Shown here in pieces: positions 10,326-22,083 of a stretch of DNA of 64,000 nucleotides. A program made the position numbers and the translations under genes. The stretch comes from Nannobrachium achirus (taxonomy: Eukaryota; Chordata; Actinopteri; Myctophiformes; Myctophidae): the NCBI GenBank assembly GCA_963921795.1, contig OY997652.1, positions 63,034,109 to 63,098,108 of the forward strand, written 5' to 3'. The notes beneath the pieces were generated by a model. That model worked only from the letters and a program-made list of their open reading frames with translations, was not told where the DNA came from and ran no database searches. Within the stretch, counting starts at the first letter, position 1, and the number at the start of each line of letters is the position of its first letter.

Positions 10326-10444
10326 TCTGTCGGGCAGAAACCATGTGTGTTGTCAGGGCTGACGCCCTGGGGTATTGTTATTATTACGATTATTCTTATT
10401 GATGAGGAGTAACGAAGTCAAAGACTGCTGGCTGCCAACCATCT

Positions 10445-11180
10445 ATGATGTTCCCTGACGTTGTGGGTGGGCGGAGAGGGAGGGTTCAGGGGCCCTCGCC
10501 AATCCGTGACAGTGACAGCAGAGTGAGAGGACGAGCGGCGAATCGGAAGAAACGTGGGTTTGGTCGGTTGGCTGAGAGTGACGCTGACGACGGCGGAGAG
10601 GGAGACGTCCCCGCCCACCGTCGACAGCATAACATGGCCGAGGTGGCTGCCCCGCGACCGAGTATTTCCCGGTGAACCTAAGCGCAAAGGTGGGGGCCGA
10701 TGGGCAAGGAGGGTTGCGAGCTTATGAGAAACAACTAAAATAAGACCTTAAACCTGTCGAAAACAGTTGCGTGCATTAGCGGAAGATGATGATAAAGGAA
10801 ACAGTTAAATGGAAAACATTAAATTAACCTCTGAAAAGGCTTCTAAGCCTACACTATAGCCTAAATAAAAACTAGTGAACCGCGATCTTGCATTCTTGCC
10901 ACACGTGAATTATTCTGGTTGTAAACAATAACACAGACAATATAAATCCTTAGTCTAGTTGTGGGAAGAAAAGGATATCATCATGGCCCCAAATAACTTT
11001 TAAATATCTTGCAATTGAGTCTCTTACTAAATCGGCAAGAGTGCCTCTCATTCTCAATACATTAAGCTACATAACCTCTCCATCATCAGCAATAGTCAGT
11101 GGTGCGTGTTCCACACACTCCCAAGCCCCCACCGTTGCGCTTAGGTTCACCGGGAAATACTCGGTCGCGGCTGCCCCACA
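10445..11180. repeat. GC-rich segment with inverted 50-bp ends
   Basis: The stretch at 10647-10697 (word CGACCGAGTATTTCCCGGTG) recurs inverted at 11126-11173. The left part, 10445-10640, is GC- and CpG-rich and unlike its surroundings. No domain is recognised in the open frames on either strand. Confidence 0.5.
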
Positions 11181-11482
11181 CTGAGATCTGCTTCCACAGC
11201 TCCCCACCGTGCTGCATTGTTTTGTTTGGTGTTTTGAATTACTCCCGTGTTTGGTTACATTCGACCCTTCGGAAAGGTCTCTTTTGGTTAAGTTGTTCCC
11301 TTTTCGTTGACCCTTGTAAGTTGGCTTATTATTTCGTTTCGTTTGTTTGTTTTGGGTTTATTTGTGCAGAGCCACTTGTTTTGAGCCACGGCCCTGCGCC
11401 GTTGGCTGCTCGCGACAATGAGCTTACATTGACTACTCCTCTTCATCGCATGTACTGTATTGAAGTCTCGTAGTAATATAAT

Positions 11483-12706
11483 TAAGTGTGCCTGCCATGC
11501 AACGCAATGGCAAAACACTTATTGTAATCCGCCATACTTAAGTCATTAATTAATTAAGTCTTTCGCCACGAATTTCTGCACGTAATAACTGCCGCACAAT
11601 TTACGCCACCGCCGCAATATATACATCAAAACGTGCGGCTCGGCCGGGAATAGGTTGCTATTACTTTTCTTTCCGATCCGCGTTACCATTGCGACGTAAT
11701 TCGCAAAAAACGACGTCAAAAAACCCCATTGACTTAGAATGGGGGAAACTTCGGCACGTAATAACTGCCGCACGATTTACGCCACCCCCGCAATATATAC
11801 ATCAAAATGTGCGGCTCGGCCGGGAATGGTGTGCTATTACTTTTCTTTCCGATCCGCTTTACGATTGCGATGTAATCCGCAAAAAACAACGCCCAAAAAC
11901 TCCATTGACTTTGAATGGGGGACTCCGAAAAAAACCCAGAAACTTTGGCGCCACATAACTCTGCCATACTTTTGCCTAGCAACGTCATTTAAAATGTAAA
12001 ATGCTCACACAACTTTGGTCTTTTTCCGACCAATAGGGATGAGCTGTAAGTTATTGTAATCCGCCATACTTAAGTCATTAAGTGTGCCTGCCATGCAACG
12101 CAATGGCAAAACACTTATTGTAATCCGCCATACTTAAGTCATTAATTAAGTGTGCCTGCCATGCAACGCAATGGCAAAACACTTATTGTAATCCGCCATA
12201 CTTAATTAAGTCCATAGTTTCGCCACAAATTTCTGCACGTAATAACTGCCGCACAATTTACGCCACCCACGCAATATATACATCAAAACGTGCGGCTCGG
12301 CCGGGAATAGGTTGCTATTACTTTTCTTTCCGATCCGCGTTACCATTGCGACGTAATTCGCAAAAAACGACGCCCAAAAACCCCATTGACTTAGAATGGG
12401 GGAAACTTCGGCACGTAATAACTGCCGCACGATTTACGCCACCCCCGCAATATATACATCAAAATGTGCGGCTCGGCCGGGAATGGTGTGCTATTACTTT
12501 TCTTTCCGATCCGCTTTACGATTGCGATGTAATTCGCAAAAAACAACGCCCAAAAACTCCATTGACTTTGAATGGGGGACTCCGAAAAAAAACCAGAAAC
12601 TTTGGCGCCACATAACTCTGCCATATTTTTGCCTAGCAACGTCATTTAAAATGTAAAATGCTCACACAACTTTGGTCTTTTTCCGACCAATAGGGATGAG
12701 CTGGAA
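11483..12706. repeat. Satellite-like array with nested periods
   Basis: Two units of about 530 bases (11518-12049 and 12180-12706) are nearly identical. Each contains a shorter internal repeat of about 176 bases, marked by ACGTAATAACTGCCGCAC at 11580, 11756, 12238 and 12413. A third short unit beginning AAGTGTGCCTGCCATGCAAC appears at 11483, 12080 and 12147. No gene is present; the duplicated open frames are shadows. Confidence 0.9.
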
Positions 12707-13560
12707 TTGATTAAGCCTCGCCCCCTCTTTAACAGGAAGTGCCCTTCACCAAACAGGAAGTGCCTCTATAACTCATGAACCGTTTGTCGTACAGACTTGC
12801 GGCTGGTGTCATACCTTTTTTTTTTTTCTCAAATTTTTTTTTTCTCAATTTTTTTTTTCTCAAATTTTTTTTTCTCAAAATTTTTTTTTTCTCAAAATTT
12901 TTTTTTCTCAAATTTTTTTTTCTCAAATTTGTTTTCTCAAAATTTTTTTTTCTCAAAATTTTTTTTTTCTCAATTTTTTTTTCTCAAATTTTTTTTTCTC
13001 AAATTTTTTTTCTCAACATTTTTTTCTCAAATTTTTTTTTTTCTCAAATTTTTTTTTTCTCAAAATTTTTTTTTTCTCAAATTTTTTTTCTCAACATTTT
13101 TTTCTCAAATTTTTTTTTTCTCAAATCTTTTTTTCTCAAAAATTTTTTTTCTCAAAATTGTTTTCTCAAAATTATTTTTTTCTCAACATTTTTTTTTCTC
13201 ACACTTTTTTTTCTCAAGATTTTTTTTTCTCACAATTTTTTTTTCAAAATGTCTTTTTCTCAAAAAAGTTTTTTTCTCAATTTTTTTTTCTCACAAAACA
13301 ATTTTTTCTCAAAAAACTGTCGTTAAAGTGCGACCCGTGATAACGGCCAAAAATGCTCCAAAACGCCACTAATTAGTCGAAATGGCTGACTTCCTGTTTG
13401 GTTTCTGATTGGCTGCTGGCCTTGTGACGTGGGTAGAGCTGCGAGGGCCTGGTCATCGCTGCTTGCAGCTTTAATTCATTAATCGTCCATGACCTTAATT
13501 GGGGCCTATTTCGCCAAACAGGAAGTGCCCCTCACCAAACAGGAAGTGACCCTTGATCTC
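12707..13560. repeat. Repeat pair flanking T-rich minisatellite
   Basis: The phrase AACAGGAAGTGCC…GAACCGTTTGTC occurs on both sides of the minisatellite (about 12735-12795 and 13520-13580) in the same orientation. A GCTGCTTGCAGCT terminus, also seen at 29797 and 31593, lies near 13458. Confidence 0.6.
12809..13318. repeat. Poly-T/CTCAAA minisatellite
   Basis: More than 30 degenerate units of 13-16 bases, each a run of T closed by CTCAAA or CTCAA, extend for about 510 bases. All pyrimidine bias is on the plus strand. The Phe-rich open frames here are artefacts. Confidence 0.95.
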
Positions 13561-14026
13561 GTGAACCGTTTGTCATACAGACACGCGGGTTGCGTCAAAT
13601 GAAATAACGCTAATGCTAACACCAACCGCTACACAAGGTTGCACAGACTTAGCGAGCTGCAGGCACACTTAAAATTTCTTAGAAATTTTCTCTTCTAGTA
13701 TATATATATACCCTTGATTCTAGATAAAGTGATACCAAATATATATTTTCGCTACTGACTTTTATACTGTTATATAATGAAAAGAGAAGTTCTGTACCGC
13801 CACACTAAACCTGCCCATATTGTAATACATATTCTCTATTTTTGCAACCTGGTTTCAGTGTGATAATATGTACTGACCTGGTCCCTAGACCGCTGTGTCC
13901 ATGTTTCAACGTTTTATGTTGTTTTCTTTTGCAGATGAATGCCCTATTTCAAGGGTCTCCAATGTTCTTTTCAGGCAAAGGCTGAGAGAGACATATGAAG
14001 CAGGGAGTCCGGGACCCCCAACATAT
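13561..14026. other. Intronic DNA, no gene seen
   Basis: AT-rich sequence with a short TA run near 13700. No recognisable element. Confidence 0.5.
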
Positions 14027-14034
14027 GGTATAGA

Positions 14035-14216
14035 CAGGGCCGTAGCGCGTCTAATCAGCGCTCTATGCAAGCTCTCTCGAATGCGCCTCTCTCCACTCCA
14101 TTTTTGCGCATTTTGGGCCGGTTTTGGGCCAGTTTGGGGCTGGTTTGGGTCCACTCCCTCCATTTTGGCACCCCTGCTAGGATGGCACTCTAGGCGGCTA
14201 AAAGCGGCCCTGCATG
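14035..14216. mobile_element. Short hAT-type element with 8-bp duplication
   Basis: The left end is CAGGGCCGTAGC and the right end contains GCGGCCCTG. The octamer GGTATAGA lies at 14027-14034 and 14217-14224. Four bases (CATG) separate the right terminus from the duplication. The interior has two GGGCCGGTTTTGGGCC-like units. Confidence 0.6.
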
Positions 14217-14686
14217 GGTATAGAATTGATTGTGTTGCAACTTTTTAATAGATTTCATAGAATGTTTTGCTATGTGTAGTGTAACCCAAATGAGTGAAAA
14301 GGGGCTTAGCCTATCTAATTCAGAACACTGATCAAGTTCAGAACGCATCGCGACCACATTGTGAACTCGTTAGGCCTATGTAGATCTGCCATTTTCACTC
14401 ATGATTTTCCCCCCTAATAATTAAAAGTAACTGTTTCGGACCCAACAGTGACAGTGACATATTTGAATTTATTATTACTTATTATGTTTTTTTTTTTCAA
14501 AACTAACTTGGACGGCTAAAACTTTGGGCAGACCCCAACAATTATTTGATGTACCGGTCTACTAACTACACCACACCAAAGCAAAGACTTTAGTTATTAT
14601 GCCAGACATAGTACAAAACAAAAACAAGAACACACTTCCAGGGGATTTGAGGTTCGTGTCAACTCTGATTACTTTTTTAAATCCAG

Positions 14687-14687
14687 G

Positions 14688-14718
<31 letters not shown>

Positions 14719-14720
14719 GC

Positions 14721-14783
<63 letters not shown>
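14687..14783. repeat. (AC)n microsatellite
   Basis: AC repeats with CACG interruptions in the left part. Confidence 0.97.
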
Positions 14784-14784
<1 letters not shown>

Positions 14785-15154
14785 TATAATACTAATCTCA
14801 CCTTTCGCTTAACCAACACTTGTTACTTCTGATGCAATTTCTTTTCTTTTTTTCTTTTTTTTATTGTGAATTGTTGATTCTGATGGAGTACTGTGCTGTT
14901 GTTGAAAAAAAAATAAAAAAATCCGGAGAATCAGAAGAATTAATAACGCACACAGAATAAAGAGAGGAAAGAGGATTAGGACTCCAATACATTCAGGGGT
15001 GTTGAACAGTAAAGTGTTGAGGAGGGGAACATGAGAACATGAAGTGTCTTGGATGTAAGCTCTGTTCTGAGGGGTTTGGAGACAGGGGCGTTGCACCAAA
15101 TTCTGGGCCCTGAGTACAAGGATTCACTGCGGGCCCCCCATGAATGGTACTCAT

Positions 15155-15567
15155 TAACCCATTTAGATTGGGAACGCATTACACATTATTTTGTGGTTTA
15201 ACTATTGAAAAATAGTTCACAGCTCACAGCGCGTCACCGAGTGCCGCGCTGCAATCTTGTAGATCGGCTAAACCCGTGACAATTTGTGCAAATCTTTGAA
15301 TATTTCAGATCCTTCTGAGGTCTTTTGAAAAACCTTTTTTTTTATATTTCTGTGTCAGTGGTGCTCAAACATTTTCATGTGAAGGACCCCCAAAATGTAT
15401 TTGGCCACGAACCCCCCATCTCGAAATATTTTGTTCCAGGGACCCCCCCAAAAATACATTATATTCAAAGATTGTCACACATTTTCACGACTTTTCAAAA
15501 ATAGCAGATCTATAAGCCGCGCTGTGAGCTTGTAGATGTGCTATTTTTCAATAGCTTAACACGTTGC
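15155..15567. mobile_element. piggyBac-like MITE family A, copy 3 (degraded)
   Basis: It begins TTAACCCATTTAG. Diverged P palindromes lie near 15200-15275 and 15497-15560, and a GTGGTGCTCAAAC segment lies between. The right terminus has decayed. Confidence 0.6.
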
Positions 15568-16214
15568 AAGCCGCGGCAGAACCCTCTGAACAGAGGTAGC
15601 GCCGAAGAAATAAGCCATTTATTTACAAACATGTTTTAAAAAAACAAAGCCCACATGATAACAACACGTACTGGAGTGCTCGACACAGCGTACATATTCA
15701 TCCTGCAGAGGTCGGCGATCTTACTTTGGCGAGGCGGAGGGGAGATCAATTCCATTCGTTTACGTGCGGCGAAGCAGGGAAAGGAGCGATAGAGAAGCGG
15801 CGCCCGAACGTGATTGAAACCGCGATCCACGAACAGAGACAAAGACCAGCCATCTTGTTTGAGCTTCTTGCTGAGTTTCAACACTGGGGAGAGGATGAGG
15901 CTCCTCCTGGCCAGCCATCCATCCAGAATGTGAGTCAACGGCGTGGCCTGCTGGATATTAGGAGTATCACACCCAGCACCAGAAAATGACTGTCAGAGCA
16001 TATTAACCCTTTCAGATCGCTCCAAAAAGACACAGAGAAGAATTTCCGATGTTTTTTTTTTTTTTATTATAATTTATATCAAAAGTCCGGGAATAGACGG
16101 CGTGGCTGATGGGACCCAGTAGGAAGTCCGAGGGAGTACGGCCAGGCTTAGAAGGTGTTAAGTATGATAAAATTCCAGGCCCCTCCACCTTGGGCCCTAG
16201 TAACTCAGTCAGTC
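15568..16214. other. Intronic DNA, no gene identified
   Basis: A moderately GC-rich stretch (15640-15990) is open on both strands, but neither translation matches a family I know. A poly-T run is at 16052-16065. Possible unclassified repeat. Confidence 0.4.
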
Positions 16215-16668
16215 TAAATTACAGTAACATAACTACAAATGCAAAATGTAACAAAATGGTCACTTTAACAAGGTATTATAATTATATTCTCCACACTTGT
16301 ATTCTCCCCATCTTGAAAGAATGGTATATTCCCAGGTTCCGCAGGTCAGCTGCACAGGTGCAATGCATTATTGTTAATTGTGGCACGTTAACTAACATCC
16401 CGGACGAGCCCCCATTTGTCATGACTGGCTCAGGTCACTAAATGTGTGGGGCATCACAAGCTGCACTTGAACAACCGTTCCAGGCTGCCATATCCAGCCC
16501 AAGGAACCGTATAGTAGAAACAGGGGAAATAAGTTAATGTACTTCTTAAAATAAATGTATCATGCCTGTTGCTAAGGTATGGCAACATGACTGGTGTGAA
16601 CATGAAGGCATGCGTACAAGACACAGTCATGTTGCCATACCATAGCAATTTCTGAACTGACGCCACTG
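16215..16668 (+). mobile_element. hAT family H, copy without the TTAA insert
   Basis: The right end is CTGAACTGACGCCACTG; the left end is lost. It contains the foldback with GGTATGGCAACATGACTGGT and its complement (about 16575-16655). At 16374-16377 an undisturbed TTAA sits exactly where the copy at 38590-45461 carries a 6.4 kb insert. Confidence 0.7.
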
Positions 16669-16792
16669 GTGCCAAGTACCCCCAGAATGATACTATATTA
16701 TGTTTTGTGCTCTCTCCAGATGAGTGAACGCACTGTTCTAAATCCTACGAATCTTCTGAAAAAACGTAGTTGCTAATATATACTGCATAGCA

Positions 16793-17130
16793 GGGACGTG
16801 CAGAGAATGTTAGAGAGGCAGGGGCTGAAATTTCTAAAAGGGCCTTTCGATGAAAATATCAAAAATAGCAGACCTCGAAAATGGCATAGAAAATAGCTGA
16901 CCTCAGCTATTTTCGATGCTTGATTTCTACACAGAGATGGCAATTCTGTCAACATAAAATGCTGCTTCAATTTCAGGAGAGCACGTTTGGACAAGGCAGT
17001 TCTCTTGAATGCTGCCTTCAGGTATGGCATGGCATTTGCATTTCTTTCACCATAGTAAAAAATGCATTCATGGTCTGGAGAGCACTTTTTTTAGATGGAT
17101 AAAAGGGCAGGGGCTCAAGCCCACACTAAC
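16793..17130. repeat. CAGGGACGTGC-type hAT relic with P palindrome
   Basis: The left edge CAGGGACGTGCAGAG resembles the complete hAT at 51200-51688. A diverged P palindrome (AAAATAGCAGACCTC and complement) lies at 16865-16917. The right end is not clear. Confidence 0.45.
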
Positions 17131-17134
17131 AGAA

Positions 17135-17295
17135 TCCATATATGGCCAAGACAGCCCAAATCTGTGTGGCTGATGGTGCTACAGACAGGGATCTCCATGT
17201 ATGGGCATAAAAGGGTAAAGCACTTTCACATAACGAATAACTGAGTAAGCATGTTTGGGCTCTCACGGCATATCTCCATATACAATACATGGATC
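17135..17295. repeat. Fragment of the 193-bp tandem family
   Basis: The words AGACAGCCCAAATCTGTGTG and CATGTATGGGCATAAAAGG match the tandem units at 33102-33478. Confidence 0.6.
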
Positions 17296-17456
17296 TAAAA
17301 TCAACTAAAATGACACAGATGTTTTTCTCGGTTTGAACGGGTTATGGATAAAGCATAACTGCTCTTACATAATGCTCCTTACAGGCATCAAGTTCTTTGT
17401 TACAGTGAAAAGGATGCTCTGCAAATACCATCCAATATGCTTTACAATGTGCATTA

Positions 17457-17961
17457 CAGTGTTGTTTTTGACAACAAATTTTGATTTAGTTTTAGTCATA
17501 GTCTTTTTAATAACATGTCATTTAGTTTTAGTCATAATTTAGTCACCTGAAAAGTTTTAGTTTTAGTAAAATTTTAGTCGGCCAAATATCATAAGATTTT
17601 AGGCGACTAAAGTTGATTTAGTCAACTGAAATGTCTTTTGGCAGGCCCTGATGCCATCGTAATGACTCATTTTACACTTGGTTGTGTGCTGAAAATAGCC
17701 GATCTACAAGCTTGTGAGCTTGTAGATCTGCTATTTTCAGCACGCAACACCTAAGAGCAAGCAAACATAAAATGCCTCTCTTTTCCACTAGTCCCTCCCT
17801 AACGTTTTAGTCTCGTTTTTATTTTGTTGACGAAATATTGTCAATATATTTAGTCTTAGTTTTAGTCATCACAGCTTAATTTTTATTTAGTTATCATCAG
17901 TGAAAAAAACGCTGTCGACAAACATTTTTCGTCCTAGTTTTAGTCGACAAAATCAACACTG
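17457..17961 (-). mobile_element. hAT family B, complete copy
   Basis: The ends CAGTGTTG and CAACACTG are flanked by the identical octamer GTGCATTA (17449-17456 and 17962-17969). This establishes the family as a hAT-type non-autonomous element. The interior is rich in TTTAGTCGACTAAA-like words, and a P palindrome (17686-17743, outer word GTGCTGAAAATAG) sits at the centre. Confidence 0.88.
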
Positions 17962-17995
17962 GTGCATTATCACCTATATACTAAATCCAGTTCCC

Positions 17996-18472
17996 CAGTG
18001 GTGTAAAGTAACTAAGTGCATTTACAAGTTCTGTCTAAGTACAATTTTAAGGGTTTATTTCAGTACTTTTACTTCTACTCTACTACATCTCAGAGGCAAA
18101 TATTGTACTTTTACTCCATTTCAATTATTTAAAAAACTTTAAAACTTTAGTTACTCGTTACTTGTTATAACAAAATATGCATTACCCACTTCACCCCTAT
18201 ATTCATCTACTAGCTCACATTGTGAGCTTGTAGATCTGCTGTTTTCAAAAGATGTGTATACATTTGACAACTTGAAATGGGACAATTCTGCACAATGACA
18301 ACTTTCTACTTTTGTACTTACATTTGCATATTTTGATACCAATACTTTTGTACTTTTACTCAATTCAATTTAGAATTCAGGACTTCTTCTTATAACAGAG
18401 TATTTCTACATTGCAGTAGGCCTATTGATACTTTTACTTAAGTAAAGCATGTGAGTACTTTTTCCACCACTG
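17996..18472 (+). mobile_element. hAT family D, complete copy
   Basis: The ends CAGTGGTGTAAAG and CCACCACTG are flanked by CAGTTCCC at 17988-17995 and 18473-18480. The interior carries the TACTTTTACTT words typical of this common fish repeat. Half of a P palindrome lies at 18212-18250. Confidence 0.9.
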
Positions 18473-18739
18473 CAGTTCCCCAACAACAGCCACTCTGCCT
18501 CAGACTCACTGCTGCATACCCCATTAGAACCCATTTAGTGTACTTACAACTGAGACGAACTTCAAAGGGTCTTTGAAGATGAGATTTTGGCATATTTATA
18601 CATTTTTGTGTTTGTTTTTCTAAAACTTTCGGAAGTTTGTACAGTAGGTTGATACATTTCTTTATTTCTGAGAATCTTTGAAACGCTTGGCAAGTTTAAG
18701 TGATTAAAACTAGCAAGAGACAACATTTTTTATGCCCCA

Positions 18740-18743
<4 letters not shown>

Positions 18744-18793
<50 letters not shown>
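18744..18793. repeat. (AT)n microsatellite
   Basis: About 25 AT repeats. Confidence 0.97.
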
Positions 18794-18794
<1 letters not shown>

Positions 18795-19152
18795 TGTTGA
18801 AGCTTCAGCTTCAGTTTTTTTATATCATTTTTATCGTTGATTCGTCACGAGGTACAGCTTGTAAGCATCGGGCATTCGAGGCATGAGCAACACAGCCAAA
18901 CATGTGGGTAGCGCCGACCACATTTTTGTCAAAATGGCTTGCAATACTGTTCTGCTGACATTCACTCTGATTCTGAGCTTTCCTGACACTGAGCTTAACA
19001 TTAACAAAAGTGTAAACATGGCCAATATTTGTTTTTTATTTTTTTATTTTCCTTATTACTGTGGGAGAGTGCAATCATTCAATGAACCAAGCAACAATAG
19101 GCCAGGGGCCAATTCTGATATCTTCACAAATTGGTACCACCCAAGGTGACCG
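18794..19152. other. Intronic DNA, no gene seen
   Basis: No exon or known repeat is recognised; an 88-codon open frame here has no recognisable motif. Confidence 0.45.
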
Positions 19153-19246
19153 TCTTTTTCCCCTCTACACCAAAGCTCTTTGCCAAAAATAGCCGATCTA
19201 CAAGCTCACAATGCCTCGCGCTGCAAGGACGCTAGGGTTCAAGTGG
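19153..19246 (-). repeat. Fragment of hAT family E with half palindrome
   Basis: The words ACACCAAAGC and TAGGGTTCAAGTGGTT match the middle of the complete copies at 35808 and 62433, including one arm of their P palindrome. Confidence 0.6.
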
Positions 19247-19578
19247 TTGATATAAAAAAAGGGGTGGAAAAAAAGTAACTATCACAAAGGTTTTCAGATG
19301 GAGGCCCCCCAAATTCTCAATTCACTAAACGTATATCATGAAGAAAAAAATAAAAGACTAAACCATCGATTGGAAACAAAGTATTTGTGAAAAGGTTTAC
19401 TAAGGTGATAAAACCAAGTGTAAAGTCTGGCCACGACATTGTTCTCTTGAACGAGGTTTAATTCTCCAGCGGCCCTTGGGAGGTGAAATAACGACATCTG
19501 CTGAGCCACTAATGGGAACTGCATGGAGTTTCGTTGTTTCGCGTGAGCTTCAATTTCAAGAGCTCTCCCTTGCCGTTT

Positions 19579-19630
19579 GGTGGTCTATATACACTGGGGT
19601 TATTGGTGGTCTATATACACTGGGGTTATT
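19579..19630. repeat. 26-bp tandem duplication
   Basis: Two adjacent copies of a unit containing GTCTATATACACTGGGGTTA. Confidence 0.9.
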
Positions 19631-19705
19631 GGCGTAACAACTAAATTGGAGAGCAAATTGTCTAACGCTCAAATACCCGGAACGCGCCTGAGTCGCGTTA
19701 GATTT

Positions 19706-20080
19706 TAACCACTTTAACCATTATTTTATATAATGCCTGTTATCGAGCTTGTAGATCTGCTATTTTTATTTATTTTTATCTTGAAAATGTGTGCAAGTCT
19801 TTGAATATCTTTGACCCGATCTTTGACCCGACTTCTAAATCATTCCCCTTAAATCAGCGGTCCGCAAACTTTTTCATGTCAAGGACCCCCAAAATTACAT
19901 TTATTCGGCCGCAGACAACCATCTCAAAATATGTAGTTCCTGGAACCCCCCCCCCCCCCAGAAGCAGAGATTTGAGTTACAAAAGTTTGCTTTGAAGAAT
20001 ATATATTGAAAGATTTGCACACATTTTCACGATTTTTCAATAGTTTAAGCATTCAATAATTCTAGGCCTGAATGGGTTAA
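19706..20080 (+). mobile_element. piggyBac-like MITE family A, copy 4 (degraded)
   Basis: The right end GGCCTGAATGGGTTAA, the internal GGTCCGCAAACTTTTTCATG and one P-palindrome arm (19746-19770) identify it. The left terminus has decayed. Confidence 0.6.
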
Positions 20081-20119
20081 ATCAGAAGCTGGTGCCTGTC
20101 AGCCCAGCCCACTCTAGCT

Positions 20120-20317
20120 CAGTGGCGTCAGTTCAGAAAAAGGTAAGGTATGGCAACATGACTGGTGTCTTGCACGCGCGCGAAGGCGCGCGTGCAAGAC
20201 ACCAGTCATGTTGCCATACCTTAGCAACAGGCACAATGAAAACTACATTTTATTATTTCCCCCTGTAGCCAAGGTATGGCAGCTGCATATCCCTGCCATA
20301 CCCAATTGACGCCCCTG
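20120..20317. mobile_element. hAT family H, short copy with large hairpin
   Basis: The ends are CAGTGGCGTCAGTTCAG and CAATTGACGCCCCTG, flanked by CTCTAGCT (20112-20119) and CTCTAGAT (20318-20325). A near-perfect palindrome at 20144-20223 (TAAGGTATGGCAACATGACT and complement) has a core of alternating CG. Confidence 0.85.
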
Positions 20318-21088
20318 CTCTAGATTCACTTCATTCAATGTCAAATCTTGCTAGTATAACATCTCACAAAGGTACTTGGAAAAGCCCAATTGGCTGCAGC
20401 GACAAAAATCAATATGCCCCCGCGAAACACTATCCAAGAAGACATAATGAAAGGTGAAAGGCATTTTAATGTTTTAATGCCCTGCCAAAAGCGCTTAGGC
20501 TGGGGGCAATCGGTCACATTAAAAAAAAACAAAAAAAAACACCCGTTAATTAACAATTCAACGAAACAGATTCAGACTCAATTAGTGATGGTTAAATAAA
20601 AGCTTAAAGACATGGCACCAAAATAAATAAAGGGGTGAAATAATAATGGTGTGTATCGTCGTTGTCGGGTGGAAATGTCCAAAACCGTTTGTTTTTATCA
20701 TAAAAAAATAAATAAAATAAACTAGTGAAAACAGCCGATCTACAAGCATGCTTGTATACGTCCAGGGGCGCTGCCTATAGGGCCTATATACACACACACA
20801 GAGCTATATTAAAATAATAATGTATTTGACTTTGGGGAATAAAATATGTTGAAAAAAGGTATTTGATTATCACATGGTGACCTAATCACATGGTCACCTT
20901 GTCACTTCCGGTCAGAAGGGAAGTCAAATTTGAATCCCGCTTTGATGGCACACCAAAGTCTATTTATTTGAGAACTAGAAACTGTCTATAGGCTCATTGT
21001 TGCAAACTAACACCGTTGTATATGGGGAATAAAAAACAGTAGAAAACTGTTACAAAAATAATACCCGATTTTGTAGTGTGTGCGTGAG

Positions 21089-21959
21089 TAGGGTGACCAT
21101 ACGTCCTCTTTTGCCCGGACATGTCCTCTTTTAGGGGGCTGTCCGGCCTGCCCGGGGGGGTTTTATAAATTCCTTCAAATGTCCGGGGTTTCGCGCATAT
21201 CACAGTTAAAGCACGAGCATTTACAATGCACGTTCAATGGTTCGTTTGGAAACACACTGTGAGAGGCGAGTTTCCACCCCTAACCCCGGAACGTGTATTA
21301 TTCATACTACTCTCTGCCTGCGCTGCGATCCCTCCCTCGCGTGTATCAAAACAGCGGCGCAGTTCGGCCAGTGGAGACGCCCCTCTCGTTCCCCACTGGC
21401 CGAACTGCGCCGCTGTTTTGATACACGCCCCTCCCTCAGCCTGTCTCGCTTTCAGATCAGAGGCAGAGCAGCGCGAGCTCGGCAGTCGGCAGCATCGCTC
21501 TGCTAACGCAATTAATGCTGTTTCACTGATGAAATGCACACAAAGTGCCAGTGACCAACAATGAGAAGCAGAGCGTTCTGCCAGCAAAGCTGGTACTCTT
21601 CTGTGTCTATTTAGGCATTTACAAATAAAAATTATTCTGCTTCAAGCACATATCAACACTGCAAAGTAGTCTACAAGACAGTCTGTGCGAGGTGAGAGCT
21701 CTTCCGCTAACTAAATTGACAGAATCTTTTGTACAACCTTGTAAAGCAGAACGGCGGTTTGGGTTACCTCTCGTTACAAAGCTGAACGTTCATACAGGAG
21801 TCAAAAGGCATACTTTATCAGTGGATCTCATTCTCTAGCCTATAGATTTGTAAAGGGTCCAATTGGAACCCCCTCAAAAATGAATACATAACTAATAACA
21901 TAATTGAGCTGTAAACTAGTACTATAAATTATTTTGGGAAAAAAAGAAAAGAAAAAAAG

Positions 21960-22022
<63 letters not shown>

Positions 22023-22083
22023 CGTGCGCGCGTGCGTGCGTGTGTGTGTCCTCTTTTTGGATTTTCAGAATATGGTCACCCTA
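21089..22083. mobile_element. hAT element nested in the hAT
   Basis: Inverted termini TAGGGTGACCATA and the complementary TATGGTCACCCTA are flanked by the perfect octamer TGCGTGAG at 21081-21088 and 22084-22091. It contains a GT/CGTG microsatellite (21967-22042) and a long palindrome (21341-21426). No transposase is seen. Confidence 0.9.
21341..21426. repeat. Perfect palindrome, 34-bp arms
   Basis: Arms at 21341-21374 and 21393-21426 (GTGTATCAAAACAGCGGCGC and on) are exact complements across an 18-base loop. GC-rich, inside the nested hAT. Confidence 0.95.

Noticed and set aside
10445-10687. GC-rich open frames on both strands
   Set aside because: Arg/Gly-rich and Ser/Pro-rich translations typical of GC-rich DNA; no motif or splice support.
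11546-12656. Paired open frames of 74-89 codons
   Set aside because: They repeat only because the satellite unit is duplicated, and both strands are open equally.
12775-13372. Phe/Ser-rich open frames of up to 191 codons
   Set aside because: Translation of the poly-T/CTCAAA minisatellite in three frames; no start context or domain.
21226-21587. Overlapping open frames of 89-117 codons
   Set aside because: They lie on the perfect palindrome inside the nested hAT, so both strands encode the same words.
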